Assembly (NCBI RefSeq): GCF_003286085.1
Contig: NW_020825288.1
Location: 7,874,001 to 7,938,000 of the forward strand
DNA from: Drosophila persimilis
Taxonomy: Eukaryota > Arthropoda > Insecta > Diptera > Drosophilidae
DNA: 64,000 nt
Direction of reading: 5' to 3'
Position numbers and translations under genes: made by a program. Shown here piece after piece: positions 48,590 through 61,900 of this stretch. The stretch's first letter is position 1; each line of letters opens with the position of its first letter. The notes below the pieces were generated by a model, which saw only the letters and a list, made by a program, of their open reading frames with translations, was not told where the DNA came from and searched no databases.

Positions 48590-51500
48590 ATGATACAAAG
48601 GCCAAAAACTGTTGGGCCTGGGCTGCTGCTCCTGCCCCTGATCCTACTGCTGGCCGGACAGGTAAGTGTACAGCCGAGTGAAAGATAATTAGACCACTTT
48701 CTGGACATTTCACTTTTCATTTGCATACAATAATGTTCTTGGGGGCCCAGCTATAGCCATGAAAACGAGGTTAACTGCGGGCCCTCTGTGTCTGTCTTTC
48801 TCCATCTCTGCCTCTGACTCTGCCTCTACCTCTGTGCTCCCCATTTTCATGGCGACTTGGTTCGGCTCTGTGAATTTTCCACGGCAATTTTCCAGGGCAG
48901 ACAAATTAATGAACTCCACAATGACTGCAGCTGGGCCAGTTTATCAATAGCAATAGCAATTGCCATCGCCATCGCCATCGCCATCGCCATAACTATAACT
49001 CAGCGGGCAGGCTGGCAGGCTTAGTGGCCCTCGGTTCTGCTGCCACTCCGAATGTGCCACTGACCGATATCTTAACTTTTACCCAACTCTGTACTATGTG
49101 CCCCCCCCCCACCACCCTGTCCCCCAACCCTAACCCCTCTTCCATTGTTCGTGAGCGCTTCAGGAATGCTTTTCGGTTTTGGTTTCAGTTTTGATTTGGT
49201 CTGGTTTGATTTCAGTTTTTCCTATGAAATGGCACAAATCCATCAGAGTGAGAGCAGTCTGCCCTGACTGGCTTTCAGGGCTTGGCATCAATTGAAATTG
49301 GTTCAAGTCTAGATTGGGTATTGGGTATTGGGGTCTTTACTAAAATGCTAGGTATAGCTCGCAGTTGAGGGAATTACAAATCATATATCATTTTGCCCCC
49401 AGCTGGAGTACAAAAGAAAGTTTCTTCGGCAAACTATTCATTGGGATATTGGTAGAGCCTTAGAGGGTGATGCTTTTTGCATATAAAAATCCTATAGAGA
49501 CAGTAATTTCTACATCATGAAGAGGTCTTTTCCCTATGACTTTGCTGTTCTCCCCTCCCGGATATTTGGTGTTCAATTATTTCAAAGCAATCAATTATAG
49601 TGGTACCCTTAGAATCCACTTTTTTATATACCTCTATAAACCTTTCAATAATCAACTTTGTCTATCATTTATATGGATATGGATCGCCTAATTGATTTCT
49701 TTACACTTTGCTTGTCAAACTTCAATAAAGTGCCCTCTTATATCTACATATCTTTCCGCTTTCCCGCTCAAAATGATAACGGGTATGTTGAACTATTCCT
49801 TAAAGTCAGCGGCCGCTGGCGAATGACATCATAAAATGCCGGGAAGGGGGCTGAGGCCGGGACTGAGGCCGGGACTGAGGCCGGGACTGGGGCTGGGTCT
49901 GGGGCTGGGGTGTAGGCGTCAAAATACGCTCTTTGGGCTTGGAAGGCACTCGGCCTCAGACAGAAACAACAACTACTTGGCCATCTTGGTTTCAGTTGGC
50001 TTTTTCAGTTAATGCAAAACTCACAAAACCTTGAAGCATAACAGCCACGGCAAACAAAACGCAGTCTCTTGGCGTTGGAGATGATGTTTCTGGGATGATC
50101 ATCATCACGATGATGATGATGCAGTGGCCCAAAGGCACTGTGTGTGTGTGTGCGAAAGTAATCCCCTCTGTATGGGTGCGTGTTAAGTATCTGTTAAAAC
50201 TGAAACTTGGCTCTGGCTTACGGTACTTTTGGAGCTGCCAGTCCGCTTTTCACACTCATTAAACAATAAATGAACTTGCGCCTTTTTCGGTTAACCCAAG
50301 AAGCCAAAGCCACCAATGGGATTTTCTTCGGCCATTAATATGCTCGACACACACTTGACTTGACATAGAGATGGCCAAAATTAGCCTTAGCCCAGGGTAT
50401 AACTCATTTTAATTGGCGCCTTTTTTTGTTCGTGGCTAAATATTGACTTGCATATTAGCGAGTGCGTGTACTTGTTGTTACTGTCATGGCCGGGCGGCTA
50501 TTATTGTTGTTGTTGTTGTTGTTTACGGGCCATTAAAATCGGTTTCAATGTCAACGCACACAAACAAGAAATGAGCTGAAATATGCTAATTCTCTCGATG
50601 CCATCCAATACAATATGAATATATGGCAATATATGTATGGGTTGGGGTATATATAATGAACAATGTCGTCATGGCTTTGGACTGCCAGCAGCCATATAAG
50701 ACAACGATCGGCAGCGGCGAGAACAACCCACCAACAGACAGCCAAACAGCCAAACAGCGATTTACGTTTCTGTCTTTCTTTATATAAAGCAACAAAAAAA
50801 TCCGAGCAGAATGAATCTGGCGTATTTGGCCACAAAATGACGCGTTGAATGTGACCGCAGGTAGTCCGTGTTGGCCTGCGGCTTCTGGCCAAAAACTGTA
50901 TCTTTTTCGAGTACAGAAACGCTCAATACTCTGACAGGGAAAGAGATAGTAGGGCTACATGGGTTGGAGTTTTTTTAGGCAGGTTAAAACATATATTTCC
51001 CCCTCGATTCACATAGTTAATTCTCTACCGAAATAGGTGGTTGAAATATGCATAATTTGGGCAGCAACTTTAGCCATCCACCACTTGTCTTAGCCACTCT
51101 TGTATAGTGTATCAAAATAAACCGCAAAAGGCATTCTTGACTGACAAGCACGTGCTTCACAGCCGCTGCCAAAGCCAATTGAAGTGCCCCACACACACCA
51201 GTATTACCCCTCGTTTCCCCCTGCGGCGGTGGCCTGCAGGCACTAAAACCTTTGATACGCATATGAATCTACTCAAAAATATGATTCATTGTTTACTATG
51301 CCGCAGTGGCATGTGTTTTTCTTAGAACCTGAGATGAGGCACCAGCAGCAAAGCTGCTAGACAAAAGACTTAGACAACAAACTGGCTGATTGTCGGGGGC
51401 CATTTCAATGAAATTCTTGTTTTATTATGCCGTATTTAGTTTTTGTTTTCTTCTCGACTAGTGTGAGTAGGGCTAACGGTTTGTGGCAGATACAGTTGGC

Positions 51501-54500
51501 CGAGCTTCTCTCCATCACTGGGAAGAACTATCAGCAGATACGTTTTTTTTTTGTCTGCCGCCGATAACCGCAGCATGCCAATGAATATCGGCTTAAGCTC
51601 TCCGTCATTATGCTCTAATTAACAGAAAATATAACCAAGCCCCGTGCATATTGACCACAAATATCGGGTGCAATGGAGTGCAGTACCTGGACATGGACCT
51701 GGTCCCCGAATGGGCTGGTTGTCATACTCGGAACGCAGCCACGACTGGGGCAATTAGAAGAGCAACCAGTTTGGTCGCTGCACGCAACCTCAGCAGTGGG
51801 TTAGTAGTATCTGTGTCTGCTGGACAGGAAGCCGTTGGTCGCTTGAGATAGAGTCGGAGTCGGAGTCGGAGTCGGAGTCTCAGTCTGCGGCCATTAGATC
51901 GAGTGTGGCCCGCTGTTAGATTCCACTCCCCTGGTCATAATTCTCTCGCCGAAAGGAAATGGCCCACAAAGTTGTGTGTTTATGTCAACTGACCACGAAA
52001 ATTGGTCTATATATATATAGTATATATACAATTCCAGCCACTCGGAGGCTGACGCAATTTAACGCCGCGTTGATTTCGCCGTGCAAATTATTTCGCCCAA
52101 TGCTAATGCCTCTGCGGATCAAGTGTAGCGTGAAATCCATTAAAATTTATGCAAAAGTGTTTGGCATATTGGGTCATCAGCAGCCAGCACCAGCACGGAG
52201 AAAGTTCTTTCTTTTGTTTGACTTGGGTTAGCACATTTCATTATTTGATTAACTTGCATTGTTGTTCTCACATTGCAATCCCACACCGATGTGGTCTGGT
52301 TTGCTCTGCTTGGCTCCCAGCCTGCTGTCACTCACCGACCCGCTCCCAGCAACAACACTTTAGCAATTGTTTTTCCAACCTTTGTTTGGCTCTGCTCCAG
52401 CTTCGGCCTCACCGGTAAAAGTAGGTTTTATTTGAAACTAATGGGAAAAACTATTTCCCTGTTCTGCTGCTGCTGGCGGTGCACGTCGACTGCCGACTGC
52501 CGACTGCCGACTCCCGACTGTCATTGGCCAGAAAGTTTCATTTGGCCAGGTTTTCTGTGCCTATGTTTCTGGCGGAATTTCCTTTCAAATTCTCTCCGGG
52601 CAAAATGATGCGCATGGAAAGTGCACATTTATGAAAATTGCAGACCGATTGTGGGCTGTGTTTCTGTTTCTGTTTCTGGGAAAACTCCGCGAATGGGTTT
52701 TTCGTGCAGAGCCAACATTTGACAGCAATTAAGGCGATGGTCAAAGAAAGTGTGACAAGTCAAAATCACGATTAGCTATTATTTGAATCCACCGAAAGAT
52801 GACTCAGGTGTAAATCGAGGCAATGAAAGTTGAAAACTTCGGCGCCAACCCAAAACCTTCACCTCAATCTCACCCGATTTCCATCTCTTCTACCATTTAA
52901 ACCTTTGATTAATGGGCATTACAAAGAGATTCAAGAACTTTCGGCATCTGGGTACCAAAAAGAAGGCTAATTCACTTAAAGAAAGCTCTCAAAACATTGC
53001 CAGCCCTTGTTGGCCAAGAAAAGAAAGTACTTAGCATAATTGCCTGGCAAAACATATGGAAGATAACCATTAAAACGAAACATGGTACCTGGTATTGAGG
53101 GCTACTTCGAGGGACGCCGTTGCAAAGGTCTCCGTTGGAATGTTGTTCGACAATTTGTTTTGAAGAAGTTACCAAGCTTTTTCTATTGATTGCTCTTCGG
53201 TATGGCCAACAAAGGGGCAGACAGGGAAAGACAGACAAGTGCTTATTATTATATTAGTGGTACGACAGCGTTTCATTATGAGAAGCCTCAGAAGTGACCC
53301 GAGTGCTGAAAGGGGGTCCCGCCAGAACGTGCAGAGGTGGAGTCACAGGTGGAGTCCAGGTTCGAGACGTGCCATGGCATTAGCGCGTCAGAACATCAAT
53401 GGAAAAGCGCGCCGGCAATTGAAATTTAATTGAAGACGCGGCGACATTAATTGCTGGCTGCTTTTCTCCTTTTCGTTATTGTTGAACCCTAGGCGAGCCC
53501 GAAAAGCCCGATGGGTAGTAGATAAAACCGTAAGAAAACCCTTTCAGCTGTCAGTTGGCCGCTTGTCTGCATTATATAATCAGCCAAAGCTCGGAACGAG
53601 TTTCGACTCTGTCAGCTTCATTAAGCTTTTGGCCAGTCCCAGTCGCAGTCGCAGCCCCAGTCGCAGCCCCAGTCGCAGCTCCATCTCAAGCTCAAGCTCT
53701 GTCCAAAAAAGCCAGCACTAAACATAAATACCCGATGTCCCCGGCCACGGCCCGGCCACGTCTTGGTGCTGCCCGCTCCAGTCCTACCAACCGGCTGGAC
53801 TGTAATGCGAGTTAAACGGCAATTTATGCGCTGCCAGCGAAAATACCGTGACAATTTGCAATCAGCCGCAGTCGGAGACGGAGACGGAGACGGAGATACA
53901 GAGCTGGACTCTGGGCCCAGCTGGGGCTTAGTCGAGATCCGAGGCTTGGCCTGGCTCGACTCGGCCTTATGTTATAATTTACTTTGAGCCGAGCTTTATT
54001 GCTCGAGCGCCACATAGCGGAAATTCAAATGCACGCGAAATATGTTGAGATCCCCCTCCCTGCCCCCCTCCCTTCCCCCCCCTTTGTTATGCACGAGTTT
54101 TGTTTTCGCTTCTAATCGGAGCTTGTTGCACATGTTTTTTGTTGACTCTATGCGATCGGAATATATTCGCCAATCTGTTCGACCAGCCACGTGAATGCGC
54201 GCAGCTGCACTAAGACTTTGGCGATTGTATCGCTCTAAACAAAAAAAAACCCCAAACAGAAGACAATAAAAAAAGCCACAACTCTTGCGAAATGTTCGGG
54301 TTGTGCCAAAATGGGCATAAAGGAAACACACCCAGCCAGCCAGGGAGCCAAGGGAGCCTCCTAAATTGAGTTAAATTAGTTGTCCACATAAATCACAATC
54401 ATTTGTGATTTAATTGCCCTGCGAAAGGGTGATCGGGCCAGAAAAAATGACAATAATACAGGATTTGTCTAGCAAAACATTCGAAATTCTTTGGCTAGAT

Positions 54501-55879
54501 AAATTGTTGGAAAAGTTGGGGCACAACTGCAGCCAAAACTGACGTTGGGAAGTCTTTTAATGACCCACTTAAAAGGAATAAAAATCGTTGAATAAATTCA
54601 ATAAAAATCCGCCATTAAAGTTACTGCCGAACCGAGGGAAAGAAGAACCCCCCAAAGACCCATAAAGTCTTATGGCCTAACAGCATCCGCTTAATGTCCC
54701 TGATCCCCTTTGTTGTGCCAAGTGCAGAGCATTCTGCTGTCGGTCTTTTGCCCACCACTGCGAGCCCCATTTCTCACATCAAGTCTGCAGTTTTGTCATT
54801 CTTAAACAGCTAATTGCCTCTGCGAAAGAGCAGCCCAAGTGGAATGGAACCCGGACCGGACTCTCCTGTACTAATTGCTCACGTCACTTGGTTTAATAGT
54901 TAAAATGGCTAAATGCGGCGAGGCCGGGCCGAACACTTTTGGTTTATGGCCTGACCCCTTGCAGGCATATAAATCAGCGGTAGGCAACCGCCTGGTCCCA
55001 CTTAATGATCCTGGCCAGTCAGTCAGCTCTGGCTCCAGCTGTGCCTGGCTTTGGGGGCCTACGTTTCGATTTTCAGATACGATTTACATGCGCTCGAAAA
55101 GGAATTTTTGTTTTGAAAAATCACTGGGCCATACTTTGCAGACATTAGCCAGCATTAGCGCGAGTGTCCTGCGGGGCTTTCGGCTCTGAGGAAATCCATC
55201 AAAATCAGATGCCTCATTGGCCATGGCGTGACTGGCAGCGCAAGTGTCTAATTGTGTTTCGGTTTCGGTTTCGGTTTGTATTTTTCCACCATGGAAAGTC
55301 CAAACACAATCAGAGCGTGTTGCATAATACAAAAGGCAAATGCTGTTAAAAATTTTGTTTGCTATTTTAACAAGCCGCCGTCGCCGCCGCCGCTCCGAAA
55401 CGATAGTGAAACGAGCATGCAAAAACTATTTTAATTGACTGCAGTTGCAGTCGTAGTTGGCAAAAATCCATGCAAAACAATTGCATTTTGCCGAGCGACA
55501 AATTGTCATGGGAGTTGGATCGGCACTGGAGTTGCAGCCACAGCTAGAGGGAACAGGCCCAGACCGAGGCCCAGGCCCAGGCCCAGGCCAGACCCAGCAG
55601 ACTCTCATGTGACCCTCGAACGTGTGCTCGGCGCATTGAACTCCTGATCGGTGCTGGATATGGGTCTGTCCGCCATCGCGGGCCTTTCATTGTCTCTTCT
55701 TTGGCACAAAGTGGCCCGCGCATTGAGATACAATAAATTGCTGATGGCATGCAAAGTGGATGTTCTAGTTGCCATAGAAAGTGGCACACTGGCCAACATG
55801 TTTTTGGCTCTGACTCTGGCTCTGACAGCGACAACGGATCGAACTGGGTCATCCGGCTGCATTTCACTTGACGCACAGT

Positions 55880-55921
<42 letters not shown>

Positions 55922-58900
55922 CCAGCCAGAAAGGATTGACTGGTAAATTAATTGCTTTAATGACTGCACAACATTTCATATTTTATTTTTGCGAGGCTCA
56001 GAGCTAAGCCGAGCCGAAGGGCAGATTGGCTGCAGCATTTCGAAAGTAAATATAAATCAAAGGCCTTTCGCCCGGTACATTCTCAATAGAGATTCGGCTC
56101 TGACTTGGCCAGGGCCCGAGGGCCGGCTGTGGCTGGACCACAAAGGCGGCACGGCGTCTCGGCGTCTCGGCGATTGTCATGACATGACTTACTTAACTTT
56201 TGTGCTGCTTATCTAGCGCCTACAGTCCACCATCCACAGTCGCTATAGCCGCCGTTCCCTAACGTTCTGTGGCCCCAAAGCTGGAGCACAAATTCAATTA
56301 TCACGACAGAGCGACAGCAGCCCAAGTCGAGCATGCCAATAAATTATCTTAGAGCCAAATGCCTTTGACAGTGCGCGACGGAGCAACGACTGGGGCTGGA
56401 GCTGACCCAAAACGTGCAGAACATTGGCAGCTCTGTTGGCCCAAAGTTCTAAAGCAATCTCTGGGCTCTGTTGCCTTTTGCCTTTACCTTTTTGCAATTA
56501 ATTGCGACTGTGGCCGACTCTTTGGTTTACCTTTTAAAATTAATTTGAATTTTCCTCTTTCGCTGTGGCTGCTTCTGCTTCTGGTGCTTCTTTTGTGGTA
56601 TTTGCTTGTCCCATGAGTTGGCGTTAATTTTCTGACCATGTGCGTTTGTTCCCAGGGTCCAGAAACCAGGTCAAAGTTATTAACCAAAAGAATCTCATCG
56701 AAATCTATGCTTTTTTTGTTACCATTACAGGCTGCCACACAGGAACCGGCGGCGTCGCCCGGCGAATTTGCCCCACATGTGACGGCCACTTGCAAGGCGG
56801 GCACGATGAACATCAAGGTGAAGGTGAACTCCGGCTACACGGGCGCCGTGCACGCCCGGGACTTTCGCACTCCGGCCTGCATGGCCATGGGCGACGGCAG
56901 CGATGCGGTGGCCTTCAGCCTCAACCTGTGGGCCAAGCAGGGAGCCAGCGACTACTGCGGCATTCTGGTCAGCAACGTGAGTGGAAGCAATGTAAGCATA
57001 ACTGTTCACCGCTTCCCTAACCAAATACCAAATTAATCACTGACTAAAATCCCGTGGCGAAGTGTTCCCGAATGGGTGGGATCTAAGAAGTCCAAGAAAG
57101 ATACCTTTTAGAAGTTTAAGCAGTTTATTGACTGTGTTTGTGCATCCTTGGAGTACATACTAGCCATCTCCACAATAGTATTTCCTCATTGGTAATCACA
57201 CGGCCAGCAAGTTCGTTGCCTAAGTCTTTCGTTTGTCGCCCCACGCCTGCTAAATGGCAAGTTAATTTGGCCAGCCATTGAGTATAATTTGCAAAAATTA
57301 CCACCAAAATTGAGGCAGACAGCTAGTGGAAAAGCCCCTAACCGAAAAAATCACCAACTGTGAATTGTTAGGCAATCGCTGGCAGCTGGAAAACCGCCAA
57401 AAGCAGCGGCAACAAGCAACAGTTTTTTCAACTTTAACGAGAGTGAGAGAGAATGGAAGAGAACCTGAGAGCAGCAGAGAACAGCAGAGAACAGCAGAGA
57501 CCTTGTATGGCCAAAAAGGGCACGCATGCGCATAAATTTGAGACCGCCTATACGGAGTCTTGGCCCCAAATCAACGCAAATCACCAAGACGGTGGACTGC
57601 TGCTTCAATGCTGCACTGGTCGTCAGTCTATATAGTAACGATGGCAATAAAAATCAAGTTTAATCCTACGTGCATCACTGGCGTTGACAGGCGACGGACT
57701 GCAATTCCGTGTGGGTCTGCTACACGCACTCGAACTCGAGCTCGAACAATCCCAGACAAAGGCAAATCGCATTAGCCATAGTCATCCCATATAGATACGC
57801 TATGCGCCATGCCTGGCATCTACCCTATGCTTTTCGTTGAAATGCAAATTATCCGCAGGGCCCCGGATGGGGGCAGGGCAGGGGGCCGGGCAGGGCAGTC
57901 CGCATCATGTTTATAAGTACAAGCACATACAACATTATTAATTGCAATGTCAAATCGCACCGACCGATCCCAATTTCTGTTCTCCCTCTCTCTCTCTCTC
58001 ACTCTAGAACTAGGGCCCCGCATTCGATGCTGGGGGAAGATTCAGGATCTTCTTCTCTGGGCCGGGGCCCACCTTCCGTTTGTCTGAAGAAAACAAAAAA
58101 AAAAAGGGAGGTCCCCCATAAAATTAAATCACGCTTATCGTAGCTTGGATTTTATTTTTATATGTTCACGTACATAAGTATCCGTATACACGAGTAGAGT
58201 ATGTATCTCTGGGAGTGCCGTGGCAGCGTGTGCGCCGGCGTCTAGTTTTAGCTGCAGGTCGGGGCTGTGGCTGGGGCTGTGGCTGGAGCTGTGGCTGGGA
58301 CTGGGACTGGGACTGAGACTGGGGCCCAGACTGTGAGTTCACATGCCCAGACACGGCTTTCCACGCTTCGACTTTGACAGCATTCCAAGCTGTTGTTGTT
58401 GTTGTTGTTGTTGTGGGGCTGCCTGTGCGTGGAATTTGTGTCAAAAGAATGTTTTGTCTGCTGCGGCAATTTTGATTCTATTTCTTGGCAAATATTTTCG
58501 TTTGCCTTTAATTGCTCTCGAAATGCCTGCAGCCATCAGCCTTGTCTGACCTTGGCCACAGACTGCACTATTCACTCCTCCTGCCTCCCACTCCCTCGTT
58601 CAGGGCTTTGCTCTGGTCCGCAGATACTTGGCAGAGCATGAAATTGGCGCTGACAATGGCCAAGATGCCAAAGCCGCAGAAACAATTTTTACATAGAGTT
58701 CAAGATGTTGTTGCTGTGGCTGGATGTGGGCTGACTCCGGCCGTACTTGAACTTATTTCTTATTACCAACGCAACGTTATTATTGCTATTATTTTCTGCT
58801 ATTTTCGTGGCGAGTGGGCTGTCAGGCAACAGGCAGAAATTGTTAGCCATTATTTGATGATGGCTGTTATGGTTCTTTGTCTGGCACCATTATGTACACA

Positions 58901-61900
58901 TTTAAATGTTAATTGCAAATGCAATATGGCCAGAGCAGGGGAAGAGACTCTAGCAATTTGCCATCAAGCAATTTCACAAGCACTTTTAGCCCGGTTAATG
59001 TTGTTATGGTAGGGAGTCAGTCAGTCGCTCGTTCTCGTCTGGCATATGGAAAATCAACTTTGCCATTTTCTCGGCTTTTGATAATAACTTGATAATGAGC
59101 TCATCCGCCGTGGCATGCAACTGCGTGATGCATGAGTTGGCCAACAGATTGTGACATCATTGGCCAACCTCCACTGATGGTTCCCCTCCATTGAAGAGGC
59201 TTGCAGCAGCAGCTGCCGATGATACCGATGCTGCTGCTCCATTGAGGTATTTATAACTGATTCGATATGTTGTGTTTATTTGCTAACTGCCTTAACCAAC
59301 GCCATAACCAACATCCTCATTCGCCCGATGAGCTGACAAACATTTAATGCACTAAACATCAGAGGCGTGGGCCACCACCACCAAACGATTAAACAAATAA
59401 TAACCATTTACTTGTATATTTATTTACTGGGCAATGGAAACCAGTTTGGCAGGCAGCTGTGCTGCGGAAAAACTTATGTAAACCCCCACATAAGTGACAA
59501 AGAAACTTGTACTTTTTTTGCCTTTTTTTTGGGTTTACAGCCATCAGAAAATACCTTTTTATGGAAAGCTGTTGTGGGGTACATGAGATCCGATTTCGGT
59601 TGCGGGTCAAGGCCAGGTGCTTTAGTAAATATTACAAAATTCAAGTTGGGCCAATTACCGATGAAGATATAGATATCTTGACCACCCAAGCGCAGAGATT
59701 CTCGGCAGTCACATACCGCTGAGCAGTTCCAACTTTGGCTGATAGCAGAGCATAAAGAGTATTCAAAGTGAATGGAAAATAATTACTGCAAAAGCTACAT
59801 ACATATGTGTGATAGGCCCAGTCATTAAGTGAAAAGTACAGCAAGAAGCCACAGAGTTGGGAGAGCTGGAAAAGTGCTAGAGAGAAAAACAAACAAGTGG
59901 AAAACGCGTCACACTTGGCGGCATTTTGCATTTCCTTGTTGCATGGCGATTGCATCATGTGACAATTAACATGCCACAAGTGCAAGTAGCATCAGCCGTG
60001 AGCAGCCATGGGCCAGATGTTTCTACAATGTTGCTTCTGTTTCACGGGCCTGGACGTGCCAAATTCGGTCTGGAGTCTGGAGTCTGGAGGTGCCTCAGCT
60101 TTTAATAACCAGTAATTAAATGGCCTTTCCCTCAATCTCTCTCCACAGCGCACCGAGGAGCGATCCATTCAGCTGGCAGTGCGTGTGCACAAGACACTGG
60201 AATTGGCGGATGATAAGTTTTATGTGATTACCTGTGGCAAATCGGGCTACACTCGGTAAGTTTTTGAATGCCCAACCTGTCTAGACAATTGCACTTAAGT
60301 CCCTCTCTGTGCCTGTAATTTTTGTTTTTTTGGTCGGGCTTCCGTCAGCCCAAAGTGCTCCAAGTTCTCCAGTGATTTGCCAGTCGGCAGACAACAAATG
60401 AAGTGGAATCAAAAGAGCAAATTGTGCTGACTGGCCGTAGATCACGGATGGAGTGTGTGGGGTTGCATGTGGCACCATGCACAGCATGTAGGTGTTGCTC
60501 TCAGTCATTGTTCGCAATTTCTCCCTCTCTACATATGTAGAACTAGAACTCAAGGCCATTAAGCTCTTGCCCACAATAGGGGGGCTCGTTCACTCAATCA
60601 CTCCTCGTTCGGGCCAAATGCGCAGAAATTCCGAAAATTACAAAAAAACACAAACAAATTTTTTATTGTTTACTTAGCAGCAGTTCAATTAACGGTAAAC
60701 GACTGACCGAAGCCCCGATAATCATCTTGAGGCGAATGAGAAACAATTTAATTTACCTTCGCGCGGATCTTGCCTCTTGCCTCATTTGCATGGTGGCAAT
60801 GGCCAGCTCCGAATTACGCAAGTCTCTCCATCTCTCAGGGAAGTGTTCAGTGAATTCTCAGCAAAAACCAGCGCTCAAGTCGGATATAAAAAAATGGCAT
60901 CCGAAACGGCTTTTCCAAAACGTTGCGCTCTGTTAAGCCCGCGGTAAACAACGAGGAATCAAAAGCAAAGAAATTGTTAACAAAAATCGTGCAAACACAA
61001 CAAATAGTTATAGATGTTATTCGTATATCTGGCCCACAAAGCAATGACCGGCAATTGTTGCATAATTGCAGCATTGCAGAATTTGCAACCGACCTGCAAC
61101 GGCGGCCCAGAGCTTTCGGGTCTATTGGCTGCGCTTTTAATTAGCCACTGGCTCATAGATGTGTAATTATAGAGCAGTCCCAGGCATACCGTTAGCTCCC
61201 TCCCCCCTGTCTCCCATGTGTGTGTGTGTGTGTAATCCTCCTCCAACCATATTGCAGCGACGACAATGCCCATGTGGTGCTCAAGTTTCTGGAGAACGAT
61301 CATCGAGTGCGTGAGACGGTGTACGGGCACGAGTACAAGATACGCGCCGAGTTCTCCAAGCCGAATGGTGGGTACCAGCTAACACCACTCTCCCCCATGC
61401 CATTACCATCATTATCCACTATTTTCAGATACCTATGGCCTGCGTGTGGGCAACTGCTTTGCCTTTGACAAGAAGAACCGCACCCTCAAGCTCACCGACG
61501 ACAGCGGGTAAGTCTTCGCTCGGACAGAGCTAACCTCTGAAAACAGTTAATACATAATCTGGATTCGCCCCATAGCTGCCCCTACGATGCCACGATTATC
61601 AGCCGCTTTGTGCCCACTGCGGATGGAAGAGCTGCCGAGGCGACTCTCACCTCGATGTTCAAGTTTCCCGAGGGTAGGACCAACAGTTTAAGGATTCAAG
61701 CGCGATCCTAACTTTCTCTCTATCTCTCTCTCTTTTGTCCGGCAGGCTCTGAGGTGCATCTGCAGTGCGATGTGATCCAGTGCTATGGTCGCTGTGTGGA
61801 GATCGATGATTGCAACGATGTGGCTCTGGCTGGCTTCACCAAGGGCAGCAATGGACCCCGGAAATTCGGCCCGAATGAGGAGGGATCCAGCCTGGCCGGC

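Larger units (their letters stand above)
48662..56730. other. 8-kb first intron of the ZP-domain gene
   Basis: Flanked by GTAAGT at 48662 and a TTACAG acceptor before 56731. It holds several GC-rich short-period repeats: CGCCAT at 48962-48990, GGGACTGAGGCC near 49857-49915, GGAGTC at 51851-51880, CAGTCG near 53636-53692, GGAGAC near 53875-53900 and a GCCA run at 55881-55918. No gene recognised. An isolated signal-peptide exon before a long intron is common for regulated fly genes and enhancers are likely here. Confidence 0.75.
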
